From Fluctibacter corallii (GTDB taxonomy: Bacteria > Pseudomonadota > Gammaproteobacteria > Enterobacterales > Alteromonadaceae): a DNA stretch of 64,000 bases. Every line of letters begins with the position of its first letter. Position 1 is the stretch's first letter. The position numbers and the translations under genes were made by a program. The stretch is taken from NCBI RefSeq assembly GCF_025751585.1, contig NZ_JAOWKX010000003.1, positions 386,323 through 450,322 of the forward strand. Reading direction: 5' to 3'. Positions 9,279 to 17,963 of the stretch are shown here, piece by piece. The notes beneath the pieces were generated by a model. That model worked only from the letters and a program-made list of their open reading frames with translations. It made no database searches and had not been told where the DNA came from.

Positions 9279-12200
9279 TTAGTCGCCTAAGCTTAATAAC
9301 GTGGTGTTTCCACCAATTGCTGTGATGTTATTTGAGCGCGTTTTTTCTGTGATAAAACGCGTCAGATAATGTGGGCCACCCGCTTTAGGGCCAGTGCCCG
9401 ATAAGCCTTGGCCACCAAATGGTTGTACGCCAACCACAGCACCCACTTGGTTACGGTTAATGTAGACATTGCCCACATTAACCAGATCTGCAATCGACAT
9501 AGCCAGTGACTCGTTTCTGGAATGAATGCCGAGCGTCAGCCCAAAGCCTGTTGCGTTGATATTGTCAATGACGTCATTCAAGTGTTTTGCTTTAAAACGA
9601 ATAACGTGAAGAATTGGACCAAAATGTTCTTTTTCTAATTGATCAATAGACGTAATTTCTACCGCTGTTGGTTGCACAAATGTACCGCTCGCCATAACCG
9701 ATTCATCAACTGGAACCGTTGCGATTAGCTTGCCTTCTTTTCGGATGCGTGCAATGTGTTCGTTAAGACTCTGCTGCGCCGCTGCATCAATTACGGGGCC
9801 AACATCGGTTTGATAATCTAGAGGATCGCCCACAACCATCTCTTTCATTGCACCTTGCAACAGTTCGATAATGCGATCAGCAATGTCTTCTTGCACATAG
9901 AGCACGCGCAATGCGGAGCAGCGCTGGCCAGCACTGGTAAACGCAGACGCAATCACGTCTCTAACGACTTGCTCTGGCAACGCAGTACTATCTACGATCA
10001 TGGCGTTTTGACCACCGGTTTCTGCAATAAGTGTCGATATCGGGCCATCTTTTTCTGCCAGCGCCATATTAATGCGCTTGGCTGTTTGGGTTGAGCCAGT
10101 AAAGCACACGCCAATCACGCGAGGATCTTGGCTAAGTGCTGCGCCTACATCACCACCACCTGGTAATAGGTGCAATACGTCCGCTGGAATGCCCGCTTCA
10201 AGGGCCAATTCAACGGTTCTATAAGCAATAATGCCGGTTTGTTCAGCGGGTTTGGCGACCACAGTATTACCTGTCACTAATGCTGCGGCAATTTGGCCTA
10301 AGAAAATGGCTAGCGGGAAGTTCCAAGGACTAATACACGCAAATACGCCTTTACCCACGTTAAATAGCTCATTGCGCTCGCCCGTTGGGCCTGGAAGCGG
10401 CCCCTCATAGGCAAACAATGCACGGCCTTGTTGCGCATAGTAACGGCAAAAATCCACGGCTTCGCGTACTTCATCAATGCCATCTTGCAACGTTTTTCCT
10501 GCTTCCATATTGCACAGTGCAATCAGCTCGTGACTGTGTTGTTCTAATAGATCGGCCAACTTTTCAAGCATAAGCGCACGCGATTCCACTGTAGTACGCG
10601 ACCAAACAGGAAAGGCGGCATGAGCAATGTTGATAGCGTCTTTTGCTTGGCTTTCATTAGCCCAATGAATATGACCAACCGTCACGCTCTTGTTTTGTGG
10701 CATGCTCACTTGATGCTTAGTGCCTGATGTCAGGGTTTTACCGTTTACGATGCTGCCGACAGTCCATGTTTTGCCATAGAAAGATTTCACTTTGTCCATG
10801 AAGGCGTGATGTTGACTATTAATATTCAAATTAACTCCTTGTGAATTACGTCTGTCAGCAAAAATATCGGTGGGCAGGCAAATTTTATGGTTTGCAAGTG
10901 TGGGTTGTTGAGCCAATGTTTCTACAGGATGATCCACGAGTGTGCTGATTGGCGTTTTAGGATCGACAAGCTTGTGTACAAAGGAACTGTTTGCGCCATT
11001 TTCTAGAAGACGTCTCACCAAGTAAGGCAGCAAGTCTTTATGCGCGCCCACGGGCGCATAGATTCTAACGTTAAGATTGTCAGTACGTGATATGACAGTA
11101 TCGTAGAGCTCTTCGCCCATGCCGTGTAAACGCTGGAACTCATACTCACGATTATGTTTTTCTGCCATTTTACGAATACACACTAAAGTGTGAGCATTAT
11201 GGGTTGCGAACTGCGGATAAATGGCACCGGTAGTTTGCTCAGACAGTAAGAAACGCGCACACGCTAGGTAACTGGCATCGGTGCCGGCTTTTCGTGTAAA
11301 TACCGGATAACCGTCTAGACCCATTTGCTGGCATTCTTTAATTTCAGTATCCCAATAAGCGCCTTTTACCAGCCTGACTGGAATGATGTCGCCCTGACTT
11401 TTCGACAATTGTGTTAACCACATCAATACGGGAAGGGCACGCTTTGAGTAAGCTTGCACCACTACCCCTAGATTTCCCCATCCTTTGGCAGCATCACTAC
11501 GATAAACTTTTTCGATTAGTTTCAGAGATAACTCAAGGCGATCCATCTCTTCGGCATCAATGCTAACACCGACATTTTGCTCGCGAGCCAAGGCCACAAG
11601 TTGAATAACGGTGTCAGACATTTCATTTAACACGCGCGCTTCATTGGCGACTTCGTAGCGTGGATGAAGAGCAGATAGTTTAATTGAAATTGTCGGTGGA
11701 AGTGGGTAAGTATCGTTAATATTCTGGACACCCAGTTTACGGATCGCATTGGCGTAAGCATCGTAATACTTTTTCGCATCCTCCATGGTGTAGGCTGCTT
11801 CACCGAGCATATCGTATGAATGGGTGTAGCCATCTTTACGCTGGCTGCGGCTAGCTTTAATCGCCTCGTCGATGGTACGACCAAGCACGAATTGCTTACC
11901 CATGATTCGCATTGCTGCATACATGGCGTTACGAACAACTGGCTCACCCAAGCGGCTGATCATTTTATTTAGTAAGGTTTCACCGCTTTTCGTTTGATCA
12001 GTGCCCAACCGAAAGACTTTACCTGTAAGCATTAACCCCCACGTCGACGCATTTACCAACAAAGAATCACTGCTTTTTAGGTGTTTGCGCCAATTTGCGC
12101 CTGACAGCTTATCTTTGATAAGTGCGTCAGCGGTATCTGCATCGGGAATACGTAATAGTGTTTCTGCTAAACACATGAGAATGACACCTTCGGTGGTGTC

Positions 12201-12449
12201 TAAGCTGTATTGCTGCAAAAACGCGTCGATACCGTCTCCGCCTTTTGCTTCTTTTCTGACTGCGCTAATCAGATCTGTTGCATCTTCTTTGATTGCACTC
12301 ATTGACCCTTGGTCGCGCTCTATAAGAGAGAGCAACTCTTGCAAATAGGCATTTTCGTCGACGATGTAATTATCTGAAATTATCGATTCCAACTCACTCA
12401 AAGAGGGCAGTTGATAGTCAGGTTTTTTGAGTTCGCTCGCTTTGAACAT
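9279..12449 (-). CDS. putA: Bifunctional proline dehydrogenase / L-glutamate gamma-semialdehyde dehydrogenase PutA
   Basis: About 1056 residues. It oxidises proline to glutamate with FAD then NAD, with channelled intermediate. The PRODH barrel shows IDAEEMDRLELS and RLVKGAYWDTEIK (around residue 360). The P5C dehydrogenase part shows SPWNFPLAIF, AETGGQNAMIVD and the catalytic cysteine in SAGQRCSALR (around 845). The C-terminus ITAIGGNTTLLSLGD matches the conserved PutA end. It lacks the N-terminal ribbon-helix-helix DNA-binding domain of the 1320-residue enterobacterial PutA, so it should not autoregulate. Start chosen at the ATG (MFKASEL) with GGGAG 11 bases upstream; a GTG 9 bases earlier is too close to that site. 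Confidence 0.96.
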   Translation of the reverse strand: MFKASELKKPDYQLPSLSELESIISDNYIVDENAYLQELLSLIERDQGSMSAIKEDATDLISAVRKEAKGGDGIDAFLQQYSLDTTEGVILMCLAETLLRIPDADTADALIKDKLSGANWRKHLKSSDSLLVNASTWGLMLTGKVFRLGTDQTKSGETLLNKMISRLGEPVVRNAMYAAMRIMGKQFVLGRTIDEAIKASRSQRKDGYTHSYDMLGEAAYTMEDAKKYYDAYANAIRKLGVQNINDTYPLPPTISIKLSALHPRYEVANEARVLNEMSDTVIQLVALAREQNVGVSIDAEEMDRLELSLKLIEKVYRSDAAKGWGNLGVVVQAYSKRALPVLMWLTQLSKSQGDIIPVRLVKGAYWDTEIKECQQMGLDGYPVFTRKAGTDASYLACARFLLSEQTTGAIYPQFATHNAHTLVCIRKMAEKHNREYEFQRLHGMGEELYDTVISRTDNLNVRIYAPVGAHKDLLPYLVRRLLENGANSSFVHKLVDPKTPISTLVDHPVETLAQQPTLANHKICLPTDIFADRRNSQGVNLNINSQHHAFMDKVKSFYGKTWTVGSIVNGKTLTSGTKHQVSMPQNKSVTVGHIHWANESQAKDAINIAHAAFPVWSRTTVESRALMLEKLADLLEQHSHELIALCNMEAGKTLQDGIDEVREAVDFCRYYAQQGRALFAYEGPLPGPTGERNELFNVGKGVFACISPWNFPLAIFLGQIAAALVTGNTVVAKPAEQTGIIAYRTVELALEAGIPADVLHLLPGGGDVGAALSQDPRVIGVCFTGSTQTAKRINMALAEKDGPISTLIAETGGQNAMIVDSTALPEQVVRDVIASAFTSAGQRCSALRVLYVQEDIADRIIELLQGAMKEMVVGDPLDYQTDVGPVIDAAAQQSLNEHIARIRKEGKLIATVPVDESVMASGTFVQPTAVEITSIDQLEKEHFGPILHVIRFKAKHLNDVIDNINATGFGLTLGIHSRNESLAMSIADLVNVGNVYINRNQVGAVVGVQPFGGQGLSGTGPKAGGPHYLTRFITEKTRSNNITAIGGNTTLLSLGD

Positions 12450-12530
12450 GATGCGCACATCTCCCGATGCAACAGTTAAAATTTTGCGGAGTATAAGCGC
12501 AGGGTTTCATAGGAACAATGATTGAAACAA

Positions 12531-12560
12531 GAAAAAACGCCTGAATTGTTATTCAGGCGT
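12531..12560 (-). terminator. Intrinsic terminator after the SH3-domain gene
   Basis: Perfect 10-bp stem (ACGCCTGAAT / ATTCAGGCGT) with a 4-base loop, followed on the minus strand by six Ts (12532-12537). It separates the SH3-domain gene from putA, so putA must have its own promoter in the roughly 80 bp between. Confidence 0.9.
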
Positions 12561-12637
12561 CATTTGTTTTACTTAGATAGATGGCTAACGCCTTTATTAG
12601 TAAGCGTTTTCTAGTAAATAGCGTAATGGTCTAACCA

Positions 12638-13246
12638 CTACATCCATTGATCATTTCGGCGTCGTTTTTTCGGCAAATAGGCAATAATAACACCGATAAT
12701 CACACTGATTAGGGCAATAATACCACCACGGGTTAACCATTCCATTTGTTCTGACTTGTCTTGATTTTGCAGTTTAGCTTTAAGTTCGTTGTTACTTGCC
12801 GTCAGCGCGTTCAAGTCACTCTGTAATTGGTTATTCCGAGAGCGAAGATCTTCTATTTGCTGATTCAATAAGTCGTTAGATTGTTTTTCCTCATTCAAAC
12901 CTGAACTGGTAAGTTTCAATGATTCTTGCAACTCAGGTAGCTGCTCTCGGAGACTTTCGCTTTGGGTAATAAAGCTTGCATCTACCCACCCCGTACGCTG
13001 CTTGTCATCGATAATTTCAGCGAAATTATTCTCTGAATCAAACTGCAATTGAATGACTTTTGTTCCGGCTAACACTGAACCTAAAATTCGGTAGTTTCGG
13101 CCAGGACCTGCATGAAGGTAAGTGTACAGATCATCGGTAATATAACGGACTTCACCGTCTGTTTCGTTGTTCGTTTGTTCCGAGTCCTGTGCATTCACAG
13201 AAAGGCTCACAAACATCAACGAAAAAATAGCAATTAATAGACGCAT
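12638..13246 (-). CDS. SH3-domain / coiled-coil membrane protein (TIGR04211, YgiM-like)
   Basis: 202 residues. Signal peptide (residues 1-19, ending VNAQ), a bacterial SH3 domain (about 33-95: VRYITDDLYTYLHAGPGRNYRILGSV), a long coiled coil (about 100-165), then a C-terminal transmembrane helix (GGIIALISVIIGVIIAYLP) and a basic tail KKRRRN. This order is that of the TIGR04211 family and of E. coli YgiM. It is divergent from the CYTH/CHAD gene, a neighbourhood shared with related genera. The domain probably sits in the periplasm anchored at the inner membrane; its ligand is unknown. Confidence 0.85.
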   Translation of the reverse strand: MRLLIAIFSLMFVSLSVNAQDSEQTNNETDGEVRYITDDLYTYLHAGPGRNYRILGSVLAGTKVIQLQFDSENNFAEIIDDKQRTGWVDASFITQSESLREQLPELQESLKLTSSGLNEEKQSNDLLNQQIEDLRSRNNQLQSDLNALTASNNELKAKLQNQDKSEQMEWLTRGGIIALISVIIGVIIAYLPKKRRRNDQWM

Positions 13247-13406
13247 TTTTTTCTACATGTCTTCCAGTGATGACATAGATGGTATTAATTGATGCTTATA
13301 AAGGCAAGCTTCGATTTAATTTAAGCGTATTCTGTGGTTTTCTTCACTGTGAACAAGGATTTGGTGTTATGATTTTGATCATTATTGGCGATATTCCTTG
13401 GTTTAA

Positions 13407-14906
13407 ATGGCTACAGAATTAGAACTAAAACTTATTGTGAGCGGTGATGCGAAATCACAGATAGAAAATCGATTTCTGCCTTCACTTGACGCCAAAGTCA
13501 CCCGCTCGGAGTACACATTGTTTAATCAGTATTACGATACTCCTGATAATCTTTTACGTCGCCATGACATTGGCCTTCGTATTCGAGGCCGTGATGGTAA
13601 GTTTGAACAAACTATCAAAACCGCCGGAAAAGTCGTGGCAGGTTTGCATAGCCGCCCTGAATATAACGTCGATATTCGCGAGCCACAGCCAGATCTTAGC
13701 TTGTTCGACCGAGAGATATTTCCTGAGTCGCTGTCGGTAGATGACCTTCAAAAGCGCATTCAGCCGTTATTTACCACTGATTTTACCCGTTCTGAGTTTT
13801 TGCTTGATTTTGGTGACAAAGGAATCATCGAGTTGGTGTGCGACCTTGGTACGATTCGTGTCGACAAACAATCTGTTCCCATCAGTGAAGTTGAGCTAGA
13901 ACTTAAGCAAGGCGATGTATCTTTGATTTTTGAGCTAGCAGAACGCTTGAGCGATGTTACTAATGCGCGTGTAGGCAATATGAGTAAGGCGGCTAGAGGC
14001 TACATGTTGGCTAAAAACCGTTCGATTAGCAGTAAGGCGATGGATGCGTTTCTATCGGTCGATCCTCATACCACATGCGAAGAGGGCTTTATTCGTGCTG
14101 CAGAATACGCATTGGCATATTGGCAGCACCATGAGTCGTGTTATTTAGAACATAGAAAAGTTCGCGATTTAGCGCATATGGTCATGGGCATGCAATTACT
14201 ACTGCAAACCCTCACATTATTATTGCCATTGTTGCAATGTCGTACGATGCTTGATTTACATAAAGCGTTAATGCTGAGAGTAACCGACTGGTTTTGGGTT
14301 GAGCAGCTAATGAGCATTAAAGAGCTGCGTTCTAAAAAGGGGCCATTTAGAAAGAAACTTAGCAATAACCCAGAGCTATTGAGCTATTTACGTGGTATCA
14401 GCGAAGGCATCATACAAAATTATGCTCCCGACAAGCGTATTGAAAGCCGTGACAATGTTGCCTTACAGCTAAAAATTGCCAGAACCCTCTACGATAAACC
14501 CTGGCGTCAGGAGTCGTCTGGCTATGATTCATCGTTGATTGAACACGCGAAGGGGTGGTTGTCGCAAGGTTGGCATAATATTTTGCAAAATATGCCACGT
14601 AATAAGCGTTTGAATGCCCACGAGTATATCGCGCAGCAATCCATGCTGCGACAAACGCTGTTCACTGGGTTTATTCTCGGTAACTTGTTTCCGGAACGAC
14701 GGGATCAATTTCGTGCGCCTTGGCTAGATATTTTAAGCGGAATAGAAGAGCTGAATACGTTATTTAGTTTAAAGGCGCAACTGAATACGGCCGATATTCA
14801 AGGCAAAGACGAATTAATGCTATGGTGTGACGAAAAAGTCGCTTCGCTACTCAATGTGATGGAGCAAAGTCGTGCCGTTGCCCTCGGTTTAGACGCTTAC
14901 TGGTAA
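13407..14906 (+). CDS. CYTH and CHAD domain protein, probable inorganic triphosphatase (YgiF-like)
   Basis: 499 residues. The N-terminal CYTH domain starts with the ExExK motif (ELELKL, residues 4-9) and has further charged strands (FEQTIKTAG, RPEYNVDI, IIELVCDLGTI, ISEVELELKQG) that line the triphosphate tunnel. From about residue 215 to the end is an alpha-helical CHAD domain, a polyphosphate-associated module, with conserved H/R residues (LEHRKVRDLAHMVMG). E. coli YgiF has the same architecture and hydrolyses tripolyphosphate. The 15-bp tandem repeat downstream includes the stop codon. Confidence 0.88.
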   Translation: MATELELKLIVSGDAKSQIENRFLPSLDAKVTRSEYTLFNQYYDTPDNLLRRHDIGLRIRGRDGKFEQTIKTAGKVVAGLHSRPEYNVDIREPQPDLSLFDREIFPESLSVDDLQKRIQPLFTTDFTRSEFLLDFGDKGIIELVCDLGTIRVDKQSVPISEVELELKQGDVSLIFELAERLSDVTNARVGNMSKAARGYMLAKNRSISSKAMDAFLSVDPHTTCEEGFIRAAEYALAYWQHHESCYLEHRKVRDLAHMVMGMQLLLQTLTLLLPLLQCRTMLDLHKALMLRVTDWFWVEQLMSIKELRSKKGPFRKKLSNNPELLSYLRGISEGIIQNYAPDKRIESRDNVALQLKIARTLYDKPWRQESSGYDSSLIEHAKGWLSQGWHNILQNMPRNKRLNAHEYIAQQSMLRQTLFTGFILGNLFPERRDQFRAPWLDILSGIEELNTLFSLKAQLNTADIQGKDELMLWCDEKVASLLNVMEQSRAVALGLDAYW

Positions 14907-14945
14907 TCAATATTATGGTAATCAACATTATGGTAATCAATATTG
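14901..14945 (+). repeat. Three tandem 15-bp repeats spanning a stop codon
   Basis: TGGTAATCAATATTA, TGGTAATCAACATTA and TGGTAATCAATATTG follow each other without gaps. The first unit contains the last Trp codon and the TAA stop of the CYTH/CHAD gene; the third ends one base before the ATG of the next gene. The array therefore fills the whole intergenic space. Confidence 0.9.
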
Positions 14946-14946
14946 T

Positions 14947-16077
14947 ATGATTGATGTTGGTACTTACTATCAATATTTCATCACGTTTATGCTGGTGGCG
15001 TGGTCGATTCCTATGTTTCTATTTTGGAGTCGTTATGACCGTTTTCCCCATCAGACTTATTTATTGCTAAGTTTACTGTGTTGGCCAGTCACCTTGCTAG
15101 ATGAAGCGATTCGCGCCTACGGGGGAGCAGAATCATGGATTGCTCTTGCGGGCGGCTTTCAATTTTTACCCATATTGATATGTACTTGGTTACTGTTGGG
15201 AGTTCGGCAGCTTCTATATGAGAAGCCCCTGCAAAAAAGTTGGCGCTTTTATCTGCCAACTGTGTTTATGTTGTTAGGCGAGATTCCGTATTTGGTGCTT
15301 TCTGCGAGTGATAAATTAGCTCTCTTTGATGCGCCACCTGTCGGTAATCTAACTCAATATTGGCAGCATTACTTACCGGTATTATTTGCGGGTTTTGTTA
15401 TGCTTGCGCTTACAGTTCAAGCGCTAGAGTGGCTTAGTACCTACCATCAGAACTTATCTGAGCAGGTTGTGGATGTACATTTTTATAAGTTTCAGCGCGT
15501 GAATTGGGGCTTTGTACTGATCATGCTCTCGGCGTTTGGTGCGATAGCATTGACTGCGCTGGCGATGTTTTCTTTGGGGGTGTCCTCAATTTGGTTAAGC
15601 ACCATAAACTTATTGTATTCGTTAACATTATTTCTGACGCTCATTACGTTAATGGAAAGACGACGTTATTCTCCGTCACCCATTGATGATGAGTCACTGT
15701 TGAAGCAAGCATACAGTGACGCGTATTTACGCGACACGTTACGTAAAGCTGAAGATGCGATAATCCGCCAAAAAGCCTATAAAAAAATAGGTCTGCGCAT
15801 CCGTCAGGTTGCTGACAGTGCGAAGGTTGATCCTGTTGCACTTGCTGTTGCAACGCGGTCTATATTAAACCGAAACTTCCGTGCTTTTATTTACCACTAT
15901 CGCCTCGAATATGCGAAAAAAGTGTTGATGCAAACCGACACTAAGGTGTCATCCGTCGCCAAACGTTTAGGATTCAATTCTGAAAAATTTTTAAGCGGCG
16001 TATTTATTAAATATATTCAGGCAATGGGCAAAGACCAGAATGACAAACTCGAAGAAGATGTCTTTCGGCAGTCGTAG
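14947..16077 (+). CDS. Membrane-bound AraC-type helix-turn-helix protein
   Basis: 376 residues. The first 240 residues hold about seven hydrophobic segments (for example FITFMLVAWSIPMFLFW, WIALAGGFQFLPILICTWLL, LPVLFAGFVMLALTV, GFVLIMLSAFGAIALTALAMF). The last 100 residues look like a divergent AraC HTH: helix LRIRQVADSAKVDP, then FRAFIYHYRLEYAKKVLM, then VSSVAKRLGFNSEKFLSGVF. This suggests a membrane sensor that binds DNA directly. No ligand motif is visible. There is no clear ribosome binding site because the short repeat array abuts the ATG; coupling with the upstream gene is possible. Confidence 0.7.
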   Translation: MIDVGTYYQYFITFMLVAWSIPMFLFWSRYDRFPHQTYLLLSLLCWPVTLLDEAIRAYGGAESWIALAGGFQFLPILICTWLLLGVRQLLYEKPLQKSWRFYLPTVFMLLGEIPYLVLSASDKLALFDAPPVGNLTQYWQHYLPVLFAGFVMLALTVQALEWLSTYHQNLSEQVVDVHFYKFQRVNWGFVLIMLSAFGAIALTALAMFSLGVSSIWLSTINLLYSLTLFLTLITLMERRRYSPSPIDDESLLKQAYSDAYLRDTLRKAEDAIIRQKAYKKIGLRIRQVADSAKVDPVALAVATRSILNRNFRAFIYHYRLEYAKKVLMQTDTKVSSVAKRLGFNSEKFLSGVFIKYIQAMGKDQNDKLEEDVFRQS

Positions 16078-16312
16078 TCGTTGAACTGTGTTGGTTCAGC
16101 TTGCGTGAATGCTAACCAGCCCGAATAAATAGAAATTAAATTATCTTAACCTTCCCTCGTTTTTTAGTATTTGAATGCATTTTTGATCCTAAATATCTGA
16201 TTCAGGTTACAAATTGCTCTACCGACTTGATGTTTGAACAAACCATTGACCATTAATATTTTAACTATACTGATGGGCACGGGTTCAATTTACATGCAAC
16301 TAAGGAGAGGGA

Positions 16313-17953
16313 ATGAAAGCTTCGGATTTATTTGTCAGGGCGCTGGAAGCAGAAGGGGTGGAATACATCTTTGGGATTCCTGGTGAAGAAAACCTCGACT
16401 TGTTAGAGTCATTACGCGAGTCGCCCATTCAACTCATTCTTACACGTCACGAACAAGCCGCAGGATTTATGGCTGCTACCTATGGCCGCTTAACCGGTAA
16501 AGTTGGCGTATGCTTGTCAACACTAGGGCCGGGCGCTACGAATTTGGTTACGCCGGCTGCCTACGCCCAGCTAGGCGCGATGCCTATTTTGATTATTACA
16601 GGGCAAAAGCCGATAAAAACCAGCAAACAAGGTAAATTTCAGGTTATTGATATTGTCGATATGATGCGACCGATTACGAAATATACCTCGCAAGTGGTGA
16701 GTGGCGATCGTATTCCGTCTGTGATTCGCGAAGCCTTCAGAGTGGCTCAAGAGGAGCGTCCCGGCGCTGTTCATATTGAATTACCAGAAGATATTGCTGC
16801 TGAAACTACCTCTGCCAAATTGCTGGAAGCGAGTTTGGTTCGTCGCCCTATTGCAGAATACAAAGCTATCAGTCGTGCCGTAGATATGATTGAACAGGCT
16901 ACCTCACCAATTATTTTGATTGGAGCCGGTGCAAACCGCAAGCTCACCAGTAAAATGCTACGTGAATTTGTAGACAAAACCCGTATCCCCTTTGTCTCAA
17001 CGCAAATGGGCAAGGGCGTATTAGATGAGCGAGATGATTTGTTTATTGGTAACACGGCATTGTCAGATGGTGATTTTGTGCACCAGGCATTGTCAAAAGC
17101 GGATTTAATTATCAATGTAGGTCATGATGTCGTGGAAAAACCACCGTTTTTCATGAAGCACGGCGGCACAAAAGTTATTCATGTCAATTTTGAGACGGCC
17201 ACCGTCGACCCCGTATATTTTCCACAGTTAGAAGTGACGGGGGACATTGCAAACAGCATTTGGCAGATTAAAGAAAAGATCGCGCGGCAGTCTCATTGGG
17301 AGTTCAGCTTTTTCAAACAAGTCCACAAAGCGTATACGGAACATCGTGGTGAATCAGAAGATGATGACCGCTTTCCAATTTTGCCAGAAAGGTTTGTAAA
17401 AGACATACGCAAAGCGATGCCCGCCGATGGTATCGTTACGCTGGACAACGGCGTGTACAAAATTTGGTTTGCGCGCAATTACCCCGCTGCTCAGCCGAAT
17501 ACCTTATTGCTAGACAATGCGCTGGCTTCTATGGGGGCAGGTTTGCCGTCGGCGATGGCGGCAAAAATGGTGTATCCCGAGAAGCCGGTTATCGCGGTGT
17601 GCGGAGATGGGGGCTTTATGATGAACTCCCAAGAACTTGAAACAGCCGTAAGATTAAACCTGCACATTGTGGTGATCATTTTACGTGATAATGCCTATGG
17701 CATGATTAAGTGGAAGCAAGCCAATATGCAATTTGGTGATTATGGGCTGGATTATGGAAATCCGGAATTTGTAAAATATGCAGAAAGTTACGGTGCCAAA
17801 GGGTGGCGTATAGAATCAACGCAGGCCCTTATTGAGCAAGTAGAACATTGCTTGGAGGAAGAGGGCGTGCATCTGATTGATGTGGCGGTTGATTATAGCC
17901 TGAACGATAAAACCCTAAACCACACTATCCGTGAATTGAGCGAAAAACTGTAA
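16313..17953 (+). CDS. Acetolactate synthase-type large subunit (ThDP enzyme)
   Basis: 546 residues. Three-domain ThDP enzyme: N-terminal PYR domain with the activating glutamate in FGIPGEENLDL (about residues 20-30), the central domain, and the ThDP/Mg motif GDGGFMMNSQELETAVRLN (about 435-453). It condenses two pyruvates to acetolactate if it is a true ALS. No small regulatory subunit gene follows; instead an aldehyde dehydrogenase begins 10 bp later. This suggests a catabolic-type or specialised carboligase rather than the valine/isoleucine enzyme. A strong AAGGAG ribosome binding site precedes the ATG. Confidence 0.85.
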   Translation: MKASDLFVRALEAEGVEYIFGIPGEENLDLLESLRESPIQLILTRHEQAAGFMAATYGRLTGKVGVCLSTLGPGATNLVTPAAYAQLGAMPILIITGQKPIKTSKQGKFQVIDIVDMMRPITKYTSQVVSGDRIPSVIREAFRVAQEERPGAVHIELPEDIAAETTSAKLLEASLVRRPIAEYKAISRAVDMIEQATSPIILIGAGANRKLTSKMLREFVDKTRIPFVSTQMGKGVLDERDDLFIGNTALSDGDFVHQALSKADLIINVGHDVVEKPPFFMKHGGTKVIHVNFETATVDPVYFPQLEVTGDIANSIWQIKEKIARQSHWEFSFFKQVHKAYTEHRGESEDDDRFPILPERFVKDIRKAMPADGIVTLDNGVYKIWFARNYPAAQPNTLLLDNALASMGAGLPSAMAAKMVYPEKPVIAVCGDGGFMMNSQELETAVRLNLHIVVIILRDNAYGMIKWKQANMQFGDYGLDYGNPEFVKYAESYGAKGWRIESTQALIEQVEHCLEEEGVHLIDVAVDYSLNDKTLNHTIRELSEKL

Positions 17954-17963
17954 AGGAGTGAGC

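Noticed and set aside
9279..12449. PutA as a transcriptional repressor
   Set aside because: The N-terminal ribbon-helix-helix domain is absent, so autoregulation as in E. coli is not expected.
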